A stretch of 64,000 nt of DNA from Monoplex corrugatus. Taxonomy: Eukaryota; Mollusca; Gastropoda; Littorinimorpha; Ranellidae. The stretch is from assembly GCA_030674185.1 (NCBI GenBank), contig CM060307.1:47010681-47074680 (forward strand), in the 5' to 3' direction. This document shows positions 1 through 11,420 of this stretch, piece after piece. How positions within the stretch are numbered: the first letter of the stretch is position 1; each line of letters opens with the position of its first letter. The notes below the pieces were generated by a model, which did no database searches, was not told the DNA's origin, and was given only the letters and a program-made list of their open reading frames with translations. The position numbers were made by a program, and so were the translations under genes.

Positions 1-206
1 TATGGCTATCTTGTAATCAGTAATTTGTCAAAATTCTTTTGGCATAAACATGAATAACCAGAAAAAAAAACTGATGACACTGAACTATAGATAGAATAGA
101 TAATCATTTTGAATAGATTAATCATTTCACCAAATGTTTATATAGGATACAAGAACAAGCATATTGCGGAGTCATTTTGTTATGAAACCTATTTGAACCA
201 TCCACT

Positions 207-373
207 TTAAATCCTTTCACTCCACCAGCATCCTGCATTATCAGCCATGCTAGCAAAGCAGAAACTTAACCCTTTGATTCCCTCACCCTGCTGGAAGCTG
301 GAGGACAGGGTGAGGGAGTCAAAGGGTTGGGATTTTGCAGTTGGCGGTTAGGGTGGGGGAGTCAAAGGGTTAA
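207..373. mobile_element. TTAA/CCCTTTGA nested-palindrome MITE, copy 1
   Basis: Short non-autonomous element. The left end is degenerate (TTTAAATCCTTTCACTCC) and the right end is GGAGTCAAAGGGTTAA. A central inverted repeat (CCCTCACCCTGC...GGGTGAGGGAGTC) sits between the two outer inverted ends. At least eleven further copies of the same design occur in the window. Confidence 0.8.
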
Positions 374-495
374 CTGTTTCCTGTGTGCCACTTCAAGATA
401 ACTTTTTGATCTTTTCTGTGTTTACAGTCTCTTGTGTTCAGTTATCATCAAGATAGAATGTAGACCATGGTTGGCATGATATACCAGTCTGTTGA

Positions 496-643
496 ACTGA
501 TACAGTATATAAAAGATGTAGAATATTTTAGTGTAACAAGTAAAACTGATACAGTATATAAAAGACGTAGAATATTTTAGTGTAACAAGTAAAACTGATA
601 CAGTATATAAAAGACGTAGAATATTTTAGTGTAACAAGTAACA
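496..643. repeat. 49-bp minisatellite, three units
   Basis: Three near-identical tandem units, each containing GTATATAAAAGACGTAGAA. The TATATAAAA core resembles a TATA box. Nothing else suggests a promoter. Confidence 0.85.
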
Positions 644-1114
644 TTTAGGGGGGTGACATAGTGATGAAATAAAAATAATGGATTCATGTCAGTCAATGAA
701 TTCTGTGTACAGATACTTTTGTTTATTATTTTAGATGTAATGTCTGTGAGGCTCAGACAAAGGACAAGATTTTTTTTCTACATCATGCATGCTTGCTCAA
801 AATATAATATTATCGGGGAAAGAAGATTGTTAGTATGACTTGACCATCTTTAATGAAGAAACAATGTTTTTGGTGTGACTTGACCATCTTTGTTTAATGT
901 ATTGTCATACTTTTGGCAAATTTACATTGTACTTGTTTAACTGTTTCATTCCTTTACTCTGAGATGGTGGACAGAGGGAGGGAGTGAAAGGGTCAAATAC
1001 ATGCAAATGTTTAGAAATGCAATTGTTATTGCAGTGCATATGTGTGCTACATGTAACAGTACTGAAATAATATTAAAGTGAAATGCATACATGTGTGGGT
1101 TTCTTTTGCTACAG
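644..1114 (+). other. Intronic DNA upstream of the zinc-finger exon
   Basis: AT-rich with no supported exon. A decayed half-copy of the MITE lies near 944-995 (TTTAACTGTTTCATTCC and GGGAGTGAAAGGGTC). The stretch ends in the polypyrimidine tract and acceptor TTCTTTTGCTACAG at 1101-1114. Confidence 0.5.
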
Positions 1115-1785
1115 AGAACAAAAATGACATCTTCCAGTCATTGTCAGACCCCCACCTGTCAACTGCTGTCAGCATATTTCAGCCACCACTGTCATCCAAT
1201 ACCACCACCACCACTACTACTGCTACTACATACTTGGCTACAGAAGGCCACATGAATTGGATAGATTCACACCTTCCATCCATCTCTAACCAATCCAAGA
1301 TGGACCACATGGACTCTTTCCAGTTGCAAAATGTAATGCAGCAGAGCAGTGGGAATACCAGCTTTCTGTCCACCCCGACTGGCCCTAGTCAGTTTGTCTC
1401 CATTTTGCCAAGGGTTTCAGAGGTTACGGGTTCAGATTCTCTGAAAAACCCATCTCAGACGGTAACCTGTAGTATTTGCAGCCATGTTTCCATTTCCCAG
1501 AAGTCCCATGCACGCCACATGACTCTCCGACATTTTCGTTACGGGGATTTTGCATGTGGGGAGTGCGGCAAGGTGTTCCAGACCAAACTGTACCTGAACC
1601 AGCACATGAAGAGTCATGGAGAACGTAAGTATGTCTGTGAGGTGTGTGGCCAGAGGTTTTTGTACAAACATCACTTGCCCCGCCATCAGCAGGCGGTCCA
1701 TGGAGCAGTCACTTGTTATAATGTTCCACAGCAGTCTGATGAGTCCAGAGATGACTTACCAGTTGTCTTTGAGAATCCATCATGA
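1115..1785 (+). CDS. Terminal exon of a C2H2 zinc-finger protein (partial)
   Basis: The exon follows the acceptor TTTTGCTACAG and starts with two bases of a split codon (AG, phase 1), so earlier coding exons lie left of the window. It encodes about 222 residues to a TGA. The first two thirds is Ser/Thr/Gln-rich and low in complexity, including a run of seven threonines. Three C2H2 fingers follow at roughly 1462-1539, 1549-1620 and 1630-1705: CSIC-x12-H-x4-H, CGEC-x12-H-x3-H and CEVC-x12-H-x4-H. The second and third are joined by a short linker (HGERKYVC) resembling the classical TGEKP linker. A short tail without domains ends in VVFENPS. Such clusters usually bind DNA as nuclear transcription factors. 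A terminal phase-1 finger exon is the layout of BTB-zinc-finger loci that splice alternative finger exons, but no BTB domain is in view. Confidence 0.9.
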
Positions 1786-1863
1786 CAAACTTCTTAAAAG
1801 TAGTTCAGAAAAAAACTTCTTCGAGTAAAATGTGACGGTTCGTGGTACTAGTTATGTGTTTAA

Positions 1864-1869
1864 AATAAA
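1864..1869 (+). promoter_or_regulatory. Polyadenylation signal AATAAA
   Basis: AATAAA lies 79 bases after the zinc-finger stop codon, a plausible position for the end of this transcript. Confidence 0.6.
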
Positions 1870-1984
1870 AGAAGCAATTGGCTGAAGAACTTTTGTCACA
1901 TATTGTTTACAAGTTATACAGATTTTTGTTCTCTCTTTTCCTGTCCATTTCCTACTCCACATTAATGGCCACATCATCTGGGAC

Positions 1985-2372
1985 AGTTTTTCCACAATAC
2001 TATGGTGATGATGATGGGGATGATGATCATGATGCTATGGAGCTCCATGCTGGATTGAGAATGTGTGATGAGGCTGTACTCTACGTTTACTTTCATAATA
2101 TATCCTGGTATCCACTAGGCCTGAGAGATAAAGACATCTGTGGTGTTGGTCAGGAGATTTGACCAACAACCTCAATAACACAACCATGGAGTAGATGAGA
2201 CTTGACTGTGTGGTCCAGTTTTCTCTGTGAACCCGTAGCACACCCAACTCTGGGTAGAAGTTGGGGCCAAAAATTCCTACAATTATTTTGACAGGATAGA
2301 CGGGATTAGAACCCACACGCTTCCAGTCGGGAATCCATTGTGCTAACCTTTGTACCACAGCGACTGGTAGTT
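1985..2372 (-). mobile_element. tRNA-headed SINE, copy 1
   Basis: Read on the minus strand it begins with a tRNA-like head: an A-box-like segment (GTACAAAGGTTAGCACAATGG) within GTGG..TTAGC, then a B-box-like GGGTTCTAATCCC. An unrelated body follows. The same body and head recur at 13,497-13,872. Confidence 0.7.
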
Positions 2373-2379
2373 GTACAAA

Positions 2380-2700
2380 AATTCAGTTGGAATCAGTGTG
2401 GCGAAGTGATCAGTGCAACGACTACTATGTGGTTGTGGATTCAAATAGTTACACAGTAATTCAGTTAGAATTGGTCAGTGTGACGAAATGATTAGTGCAG
2501 TGGACTACTGACTTTGAGGATGTGGGCTTATACCTCTATCAGTCAAAACAGAACAAAGACTTACTGTGGGGTTTTTCAGCTCTGGCCAGCTTCTCCCCAG
2601 AAGTGGGCATTCTGTGGACTCTTTGGGAAGACTGGGACAATATAGTCAAGTCTCATCCATTTTACATATGCGTCCTTTAGGTTGTTGCTCAATTTCCTCA
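2380..2700 (+). mobile_element. tRNA-headed SINE, copy 2, inverted relative to copy 1
   Basis: A duplicated tRNA-like head (GATTAGTGCAGTGGACTAC) is followed by body sequence matching the reverse complement of 1985-2200 (GTCAAGTCTCATCCA, then GGTTGTTGCTC). The two copies stand head to head. Confidence 0.55.
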
Positions 2701-2779
2701 CCAACATGCCTTACCAACATGGCAATTGTCTGCATCTTTCAGGCCTGGTTGATGCCAGGGTAAAGTATTGAAATAAGCA

Positions 2780-3251
2780 TCATGTCATGTCTAGATGGAA
2801 CGTTATGAAGATCATGCTTCTTATCATGAAATCAGTCTTCATAGCTTCGTGAAAGTTCTTCCCGACTTGATGGCCCTTCATGTCCCAATCGTCATGGTGA
2901 CCTCTGTCTGAGTCTTGTACAGCTGCCACGCCTGAAGTAAATTCAGATTGGGGTCTTTGGTGCCGGCTGTTGTCAAAGAGTTGTGGTGGTGATGATTTCA
3001 CTGAGGGGTCTCCCACTGGGTGTGGCTCTGCAACTGAATGATTACTGTCAGTAGCAAGGAAGGGACTTAGTAAGCTGGACCACTGTAGAACTTGATCAAA
3101 GTGACCTGCCAGCAGTGCACTGTCTCTGGTGAGTGGCCTCAACGTGGCTTGACATCTCTCTGTCCCATGGGCTTCCTGGCACCGAGATCTCAACAGACTA
3201 AACAAAGGGTTGGTGTGTGTGCCAGAATGAACAGGTGTGGGAGGATTACCA
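2780..3251 (-). CDS. Candidate terminal exon, unknown protein
   Basis: On the minus strand a good acceptor (TTTTCTGTGCTGCTTCAG) precedes an open frame of about 157 residues ending in TGA at 2780. The peptide is hydrophilic and of mixed composition, with no low-complexity run, including SRCQEAHGTERCQATLRP and DSDRGHHDDWDMKGHQ. I recognise no domain. Used in this frame the acceptor would be phase 2, unlike the phase-1 exons further right, so it is unlikely to be another member of that array. It could be the 3' end of a different minus-strand gene, or a chance open frame. Confidence 0.35.
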
Positions 3252-4895
3252 CTGAAGCAGCACAGAAAATGGGGCAGCAAAATGAAAGAGAAAAAACACA
3301 GAAAATTCAGCTGGCCATGTATTGATCTTAAAGCTCTTAATAGCACTATCATTAAAAACATGTCTCCAACTCAAATCTTTGCTCATTGTTTAAAAGGTAA
3401 ACCTAGTCAAGTGTGAGACACAAGATTGCATTCTTCATGTTTGATAAAATCGAGAAATCTTTTAGTACTAGTAATGTTTAAAATGAGAAACATTTTAGTA
3501 CTAGCAATGTTTAAAAAGTCTACTCCAGATATAGGTTTGAGAATTTGGCATATTATCCTTTTGTAGTATGCAAGTGTTTGCATACATGTACATGTGTGTA
3601 TGTGTGTGTGTGCGTGTGCGTGCATTAACATGTGCAGTCATGCATATTTGTTGTGTCCTTTGTAATTGTCGTAACAGCAAAAATAAAGCACTTGTAGACG
3701 AGATACCAGCCAGAAGATATCAAGCTTTAAATATATACACCTGATTTTATTGTTCATACATTGATTCAGTACAGATAAACAATTATGAGTAGTTTGTATA
3801 GACAAGACCGAGGTACAGTAGTGCTATGGGGGAAGGGATGGGTGCAAGTGTATCAAGGCCTGAAAATGCAAAGATACTTTCTGTTGCACCCAGAAAAAGG
3901 TATAGATATATTTCTCAATATCAGATGAAACTGTCAACAAGATGTTGAAACTGTCTGCAAAAAAATGTCTGTTGTGTTTATAGGCCGTACTGTACAGTGT
4001 TTTATGAGGGATGGCACATTTGCAAATGCTATTGTGTATTGCTGTCATGTCATCATTGCTATTATGTATTCCAGGTTAATAAGCCAAGTATATGCTCATG
4101 TTGGTAGAGTTTATACTTGCAGGATGCAGACACACAGTTATAAACACATGTTCCCATATGGATATGCACACAAAAAAATAAGGCAACTGAAGAATTCTCA
4201 CTGAAGGATATGAAAATGTGGTCTTCAGGTTAATTCGAATTGCTAAAGTATCAAGCCACAAAATGTCTTCCAGCAGAGAGTTTTGGATCTGGTATGCACC
4301 CTTGGTAATGACAGTTTAATCACCAAAGGAGAGGTAGTGTATGTATTTACCTTTTGCACATATGTGATCTGCTGTTGTGACAATGGGGTCAATCAAGTCT
4401 GTTCTGGCTGTTGTGGGATTTGACGTCATTAAAAACTAGTTTTCTCTGCTGTAATTTGATGTAATGTTTTACAGATGTACCCTTTTCCAAACTTGATTTA
4501 CAGCCGTTCGAAGATATGAATTGTGGGGACAGACATTTTGAGAAAATGACTTTCAAAGTTGTGATATCATAGATGACCAAATTTTCCTATCAACAGGATT
4601 CATGGTCCATTTTAAGTGTTCATATTTGACAGGCGGGTTTTATGCTGATTTGTCATTCAGACACAAAAGGACGCTTGATTGTTGAAAATTTTCTTCTATT
4701 CTCACTTGACAAATATCACAAAACTTTCATTTTAGTGACAATTTCAATAACCTAACATAAAAGAAAAGGCATTTATAAACTGAATACCCTAACATAAAAG
4801 AGAAGGCATTTGTAAAGTTTCGTTTTTATTTCAAGATCCCACCTTGAAGTGGTTCTAGATACTTAAATTGTACTAAAAGCTCAAGATCAAAATGA
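3252..4895. other. Spacer with no supported gene
   Basis: AT-rich DNA with a short TG-rich run near 3590-3625 and a duplicated 25-40 bp phrase at about 3445-3515 (TTTTAGTACTAGTAATGTTTA, in two versions). No exon with credible splice sites was found. Confidence 0.5.
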
Positions 4896-5665
4896 CAGTC
4901 ATCCCCATGTGAATGCCAAGGGCTCTTTCAGCATAAATAGTATCCCCATCTCTGGAAATTCTGTGCTAGAAATTTCCTCTTTTGTCTCATTTTCTTTGTT
5001 TCTGTCTGTTCATTTGCTTTCTGTCATCTCTTTCTATCATTCTCAGCCATGCTCGTCCATTCACCTGTATGTTTCTGCAAAGCCTTACATTACTTTCTCT
5101 TAATATTGATAAATAGGTACATGCATTAACCCTTTTCCTACCAAGAAAATAGGTCATTGTACTATTGACCAAGTAATGTTAGGAGAGAGAAAGACCAGAG
5201 GGGGTATTGTCAGAAAACAAGGTATATCTTGCCATTTTTGCTGCTTCAAACGTCGTGTAAAGGCAGAAAGGAAATGACAAGAGTATACTCCCTTTGCCGG
5301 AAAAGGATTCACGTCAGCAATGTGGTCATTTTCTATTTATATACTCGAAACTGAAACTACCGTTCAGGGCACGAAATCCTCGTGAGGCGGTCTACAGAGA
5401 GAGAAAGCCGAGTCACGAGGATCTCGTGATGCGGTACGGGATGTGTTAAGTGCATTTTTGGCCGTAGGAAATGTGATGTGCAGAAGCAATTTTAGCTAAT
5501 TTAGGCCAGGTTTTACATACGTTTTAGTGTCCTGTTTACAAAATTGTATTCAGGTTTGTTGTATACTTAATTTTCTTTTCCAGAAGTTTCACTTTGAGGT
5601 ATTGTGTACATTTTGAGATGGTTATAGCCCTACTATAGCTTTGTGCTGTCAGCTGGCTTTAAACT
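4896..5665. repeat. Dispersed repeat, copy A
   Basis: Matches 31,018-31,580 over most of its length: shared phrases include AGTATCCCC, GAAATTTCCTCTT, CATTCACCTGTATG, GTGCATTTTTGG and GGTTATA(G/C)CCCT. It is interrupted by a TTAA-flanked insertion at 5130-5445 that the other copy lacks. No coding capacity. Confidence 0.75.
5130..5445. mobile_element. 316-bp insertion flanked by TTAA on both sides
   Basis: TTAA precedes CCCTTTTCCTACC at the left edge, and the right edge is followed by TTAA. The paralogous repeat at 31 kb reads straight through the site. The insert holds an internal inverted repeat (ATCCTCGTGA and TCACGAGGAT). TTAA duplication and a CCC start are typical of piggyBac-type elements; no transposase is present. 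Confidence 0.6.
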
Positions 5666-6559
5666 GCCATGATAATAACCTAACAAGTCACAGTTCCCAA
5701 ATGATCCTTTGTGCTGATTGTGGAGAATAGGTTGTGCTGCTTTTCTACCCTATGTCAAAACATGTTACAAAATGTTAGTGATGTAAATGTACACTTCAAC
5801 TATTCTGAGTCACTGTTGCAACATTGTTGAATGATGTTTGTCAGTATCCTCATCTTCTCACTTCCATTGATTCAACAGAAACATTGTCACTGTGTTGTGA
5901 AATGTACTTAGTGACAAAACTGTTTGTATCCTTTGTTTGGTTCTGTATACCTTGGTTTTCTGAGGTTTGAACATTGAACTGTTATTTTGGGAGTACTTAG
6001 TCTTTTGATAAAAGTTGACCTTTCAGCTGAACCACATTTAATGCTTAATTCTATTAAACAGTTAATAAGTTGTACCAATTCCTTCCCCTTGAAATGTTTT
6101 AGTCTTTTACTTAAATTTTTTTTATTGTTTGACTCTGTTGGTGTGGCTCAATGGACTGATGGTTCTCAAACTTTTATATCATCTGGGATTTCTTTTCTTT
6201 GGAAGTGATACAACATGTGACTGAATCCACTCTTTGAAGCAGTCTTTAACTCCCATATGATCTGACATAATACTATGAGGATCTTTGTTGTTTTCCCTCC
6301 ACCATGTTTGAGCAACTTGGGAGGGGGAAAAAAACCAACCTTCTGGTCTCCATCCCTCCATCAGCATTGATGGCAGATGCATCTATAACCTACAGTTTGG
6401 TCATAATGTTGTCGTTATGGCAGGCATCAACACTGAGCTACAAGATCTCACTAGTGGATTTGTTGACAGCACAAAGGCATGTGGAATAGAGGAGCAATGA
6501 GAAGAGCCAGGTCATGGTTAACAGCACATTCAACAGCAGTGCAGAACTCTACATGAATG
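5666..6559. other. Spacer with no supported gene
   Basis: AT-rich sequence with only short chance open frames and no repeat family I could match elsewhere in the window. Confidence 0.5.
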
Positions 6560-6648
6560 GTGTTAGTCAGGAAAGTTGAGCAACACCCACAGTGATGTAT
6601 CCGTGAAGTGGATGAAACTCGACTGTGTAGTTCCAGTCTTCCCAGATT
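6560..6648 (-). mobile_element. Fragment of the tRNA-headed SINE body
   Basis: GTGAAGTGGATGAAACT and ACTGTGTAGTTCCAGT match the body of the SINE copies near 2.2 and 13.7 kb. Confidence 0.5.
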
Positions 6649-6835
6649 CGGTTTCAGTTTCAGTTTCAGTTTCTCAAGATAATGTCTTCGTGCTTGGAAT
6701 GAATTCCATGTACACTAAGGTCACAGGTGCCATGTGATGGAGAAGATCCAGAATGATCACAGCACAAGCCTTAAGCCTGCACATAAACTTATGAGCTGGA
6801 AGGGTCCTGAGATCCTGCCTAGATAGTTCCATAAC
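6649..6835 (-). mobile_element. Body of the 5S-headed SINE, 5' truncated
   Basis: Matches the body of the complete element at 20.1-20.4 kb. On the minus strand it contains GTTTATGTGCAGGCTTAAGG and ends in a simple (AAACTG)n tail. The 5S-like head is missing. Confidence 0.75.
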
Positions 6836-6869
6836 TCTGGGGTCGTAGGGGAGTGAGGTGGCAAACCTC

Positions 6870-7290
6870 AACTTTTCCCGGGGCCAGCACCACGAGGGCG
6901 GTGCCCATCCACTCTGCCTCGTTTCAAATTCATATTCTCATTTTTTTACCAAGACTTCAGAAAGGCAAGAAGGCTAACTGGTCTTCAAGGGGTGGGACCT
7001 TGGAAATCTACCTCTCTCTCCAATGTTTTATACCAAGGCAGCCGGGCAATGCCCTGCTCTTCACGATTTTCGACTCCCATGGGATCTGTAGCATGCGCAG
7101 CCAGGCACACAGGTCCGACTCGTTTTTCATCGCTTTCCGAAGGACTAGATTTCAGTTCGATTTGCCGGTCAAACTGAGGAGAAAAGTCGAGGCCTCTACG
7201 GGAAGTGAACTCTGGAACCTCGAGTTTAGTTATTGGCAGGTGAACATCTGAACCATTCTTCCACTCTTCTCCCCTTCTCAATGAATCCAT
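6870..7290 (-). other. GC-rich open stretch, possible old coding sequence
   Basis: This segment is richer in G+C than its surroundings. An uninterrupted minus-strand frame of 101 residues (6985-7290) contains phrases such as ITKLEVPEFTSRRGLDF and EQGIARLPWYKTLE. No domain is recognised and no clear splice sites bound it. It may be an unrecognised repeat carrying part of an open frame. Confidence 0.3.
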
Positions 7291-7674
7291 AGCATGCTCA
7301 GTTCTTGAGTGGGAGGTAGGTGGGGCTGAGGTTGATTATTTGTGTCAGGCAAGTCTTTACCAAGGTTAGTTGATATTTTTAACCCATAAATATGTTCACT
7401 AAAATTCATAGCTGTACAGTTTTGAATGGGTACTGGCTATCTTTATGGTCACATTTGATCTTTCTGTAGAACCACAGGTTAGGTAAAACAAAGAAATGTG
7501 CCCGTACATTGAAACATTGCAAGAAATTTAAGATTTTGTTAATTCATTTTGAGTGTTACCAACAATGCTTTTTTGTGGGTGAAACCAGACACATGAAAAT
7601 AGAATGGGATTGCGTATTTAATTAGTGAAACATTTCTGGTATATGTTTTTGTTGTTGTTATCATTGTTGTTGAA
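7291..7674. other. Spacer with no supported gene
   Basis: AT-rich sequence with nothing recognisable. Confidence 0.5.
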
Positions 7675-7823
7675 TTAACCCTTTGACTCCTGCACCCATC
7701 CACCAGCTGCAAAAACTACCCCTTGACTCCCTCACTCTATCCATCAGTTAGTATATAGGGTGAGGGAGTCAGAAAAATAAGTTTTTGCTTTGCTAGAATG
7801 ATTGACATTGCAGGAAAGGTTTA
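7675..7823. mobile_element. Nested-palindrome MITE, degenerate copy 2
   Basis: Begins TTAACCCTTTGACTCC. The central arm reads ACTCCCTCACTCTATCC and ATAGGGTGAGGGAGTC. The right end has decayed. Confidence 0.7.
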
Positions 7824-8697
7824 ACAAAAGTTTTTGTTAATGTTTGTTTTGGTAAATTTCAGATATCAGAAAGTTGAATGGAAATAAATCTTTTTGACTG
7901 TTTTTGTTAATTGTCTGCATCTTGTTAAAAATAGTGGAGGAAGAAGAGGGAACAAGTACTGATCAATCCCTGGAATCTGTGCAGGTTGATGATCTTGATC
8001 AATACTGTACATATAAGTATAATCAAAAGTCTTTTCCTTGATAGTTGTGCTTGATGGTTTTGTTGTGACATGATGATTACAGCACAATTATTTCTAGACA
8101 GTTATGATTTTAACACCCATGGTAAAACACTTTATATATTGTCATAAGAAATGTAGATAACCAATCTCCTGTACTTGGCAAGGGGGCATTTTTCACTTGG
8201 CATATTATGAAAAATATGTTGTCCATATGGCTTTTAATAGTACTGGTTTATAGTACCAGTATGTTGTGTATGGCCAAAAAGCAAGAATTAACTTCAGGAA
8301 ACAGGTATGTAAATGAATCAATTGTATCTTGGTTGTTTCAGCTGAAATCTAAATCGCACTGACTGCCAACATTCAAGCAAATGAGAACACAAACACAGGA
8401 AAATAGAATGAGAATGCAAATTTGATATACAAAACAAGACTGATGCAAATTTTCGACCAACCAGCCTTTGTCAAAGGTACATAAAGACAACAAAGGAGTA
8501 GTACACAAAACTTGGGGCAAAAAACAGCAAGGTTTCAATGATGTTTTGTTTAGCAGGAGAAAAAAAGTGATGCTAGATTTAACATCTGGGAAGTCTTGCT
8601 GTTTTTTCCCCCCAAACTTTGTGTATTTGTTCTTTGTTGTCTGTGTATGCTAGACAAAGGCCAGTTGGCCACAAATTCCACTTGTCTTGTTTAACAT
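7824..8697. other. Spacer with no supported gene
   Basis: AT-rich sequence. The phrase AAACTTTGTGTATTTG near 8617 and its partial inverse near 8500 (ACACAAAACTTGGGG) form a loose inverted pair. No exon is supported. Confidence 0.45.
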
Positions 8698-8897
8698 ATT
8701 AATCGTTTGAATCATGCACCCTGTCCACCAGCATCTGGCATACTGTGAACCATGCAAGCAAAGCAAAAACCTAACCCTTTGACTCCCTCACCCTATCCAC
8801 CAGCTTCCAGCAGAAAGCAGGTGGATAGGATGAAGGAGTCAAAAGAGATTTAAGTTTTTGCAGTTGGTGGATCAGGTTGGGGAGTCAGAGGGTTAAA
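8698..8897. mobile_element. Nested-palindrome MITE, copy 3
   Basis: Full-length layout of about 200 bp: outer left end (decayed), GCAAAGCAAAAACCTAACCC, a central palindrome around CCAGCTTCCAGCAG, TTTTTGCAGTTGGTGGAT, and the right end GTCAGAGGGTTAA. Confidence 0.8.
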
Positions 8898-9442
8898 TAC
8901 ACATTCTTATTCTATTTTTCTGTGTTTGTGGGTCATTTAGCAGAGCTAAGAAGTAGTCTATGCATACACTGGTAGTTGGAGTGAAGTAAAAAATGGAGGT
9001 CAGATGAGATAATAGTGAGGACTGCACTGGTTAAGAACACAAGATTTGTTCACCTGATTCTCTGTGTAGTGAAAAAAAAAATGTGTGTGAATTTAAAACA
9101 TGCATACATCGTCAAACAGTTTTTCTGTGTGTTGATGTCACTGCAGCTTAACTCTGTTTGTCCTACCTTGAGTGTTTTGTACAGTACCCAATACTTGCAC
9201 CACTGAAATGCTTAAGTGTAAACGAAAGAAATGTTAATTAAAACTTGATCTTGTTTTGGGAAATGACTATGTAGACATGATGTTTGTAAATCCATGTGTG
9301 AAGTTCCCTCTCTGAAGCTTAATTATAACCAACTTCTCTAAAATGTATCAGTGGAATGCATGTACTAAAACTATTTTGTCAGATACTTGTATGTTTTTCT
9401 TCACCCTAATTGTGTCATTGTCTCTTATGTTTATTTCCAAGT
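8898..9442. other. Spacer with no supported gene
   Basis: AT-rich DNA with no recognisable exon or repeat. Confidence 0.45.
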
Positions 9443-9750
9443 TTGCCTTCATTGGATCATTGTGTTTGTTTCATTTTTCATTTCTTCCTGATTTTATCTC
9501 TTTTTTTTTTTCCTCTTTTTTTCCCCCCACTTTACTCTGAGCGGATGATTGTGTTTATTGTCCGGTTCATTCTGATTGAATCATTGTCTTATGTTAATGT
9601 TTTCCATTTATTCTGGTTGGTCATTGTGTTTATTTTTCAAGTTCATTCTGATTGGATCATTGTCTTACATTTATTTTCTTGTTGATTCTGATTGGATTGT
9701 TGTCTTTATATTTAATTTTCTGTTCATTCTGATTGGATCATTGTGTATAT
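9443..9750. repeat. Degenerate ~50-bp T-rich minisatellite
   Basis: About six diverged units built round TTCATTCTGATTGGATCATT followed by T-rich filler. The long plus-strand frames here are a product of the T-rich repeat. Confidence 0.65.
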
Positions 9751-10925
9751 ATGTGTGTTTGTTTATTTATTTTAGTTTTTATTTATTTATTTATGTGTTT
9801 ATTTATTTATTTACTGATTTATTTTGTAGTCGTGTTGATAATTACATTGTGACACAGAAGAAGAAACAAATCCCATCATTGTTCTGGTGTACATTTTTAT
9901 ATACATTTTTGAACTACGTAAATATATTTGTTATGAAAGAATTTGTTCAGAAAAAAAGATGTGTGACGGATGCTTGTGTTAATGCATATGTGCATGTGTT
10001 TGTGTGTTAACAACTGAAAGGGACTGGAGTGAATGGTGCAAGGCATTTGTAGTGGAAAGAGGAGGATGGATACAAGAATCATACAGACATGCATAATTAA
10101 AGCCTTATTTACTTTGCTGTTTGCAATTGCTGGATTAGGACCTGGAACTCTGAAAACAGAAAATCAAATATATGTCAACAAAAACATTTTTGACACACAG
10201 TGTCTTCATTTCTACACACACATCTTTTTCAAATAAAATGATCACCAGAAAACTTTCATGGATACTCACTCAGATCTGTGTCATACATAACATCTTCTTG
10301 CAACAGTTCTTGTCCTTTACAAAGGCTGTTAGCTTAAAGAAAATCTCAATTACTCAATTCACTTTGTTATCATAGGACAATAAAAACACACAAACAAAAG
10401 AAACCCACAATATACCTTTGCAGTCAAACTTGACAATCACTGAAATAAAGCAAGCTTGGAAGCTGTACTGAAGCTGCATATATCAAATCAATGCGACAAT
10501 AGAACAAAAATTACACATTTGGTCTTCTGAATTTCTGAAGATGCACAAGCTGACACAAGTCTGTTAATTTTTTGTTTGGTTTGGCTTCTGATGATTTGAA
10601 ATCACTTAAGGGAACCATCAAACTGCACTGTGGTAATTCTTTACATTTCAACTCACAGTTAATTTAGTTTCCAAGAAAAGATTGTTTTGATTTACTTCTG
10701 GAAAGAAGTTTAATTAAGAAAAAACTTTAGATTCATATACTTAGGGAGAAACCCTGATGAAAACAGCAGCAGCAGTAAAAGGGAAAAAGTGCTTATCATG
10801 TCCATGAACACAAGGACTTGCTAGGTGAATGGCATAGGACAGTATTCATCTCCAATGTAGGACAATAGTTAAATCAATTTGTCTCACAGCTTATGGCTAA
10901 TGCTGGTACACACACAACCCACAAC
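9751..10925. other. Spacer with no supported gene
   Basis: Begins with TTTATTTATT-type simple sequence to about 9825, then AT-rich unique DNA. No exon is supported. Confidence 0.45.
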
Positions 10926-10926
10926 A

Positions 10927-10958
<32 letters not shown>

Positions 10959-10979
10959 CACACGCACACACACACACAT
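10926..10979. repeat. (CA)n microsatellite
   Basis: Interrupted CA dinucleotide run. Confidence 0.95.
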
Positions 10980-11100
10980 GTAAGCACACAGGTTTCATTG
11001 ACAAAATCATTTTCTATTGCCAAAGAAACAATTTAGTTCCCCTTGACTAACTCCAGTAACAGTTAGGGTCTACTTTCTTGACCATCTGACAGTTGTAGAG

Positions 11101-11271
11101 TTAACCCTTTGACTCTGCATGCTGTCCACCAATTGCAAAAACTTAACCCTTTGACTTCCTCACACTATCCACCAGCTTCCTGCAGGGAGTCAAAGGGTCA
11201 AGTTGTTGCTTTGATAGTATGGTTGACAGTGCAGGATGCTGGTGGACAGGGTACGGGAGTCAAAGGGTTAA
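11101..11271. mobile_element. Nested-palindrome MITE, copy 4
   Basis: Flanked GTTAACCC at the left and GGGTTAAT at the right. Compared with other copies it is in the opposite orientation and one central arm is partly deleted. It lies just beyond the 3' end of the 11.4-kb exon. Confidence 0.8.
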
Positions 11272-11420
11272 TGATCTTGGTCCAAGGGGAAGTGGTCTCA
11301 TTCTCTGTGTAGTGATGCTATTACATGTACACAGGCATTATCTTAGTCCAAGGGAAAGTGCCCTCATTCTCTGTGTGGTGATGCTATAACACAGGCATTA
11401 TCTTGGTCCAAGGGGAAGCT
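11272..11420. repeat. ~65-bp tandem triplication covering the end of the 11.5-kb exon
   Basis: The phrase TTGGTCCAAGGGGAAG with CTCATTCTCTGTGT occurs three times. The rightmost copy is coding (end of the exon). The other two lie in the presumed 3' untranslated region. Confidence 0.7.
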
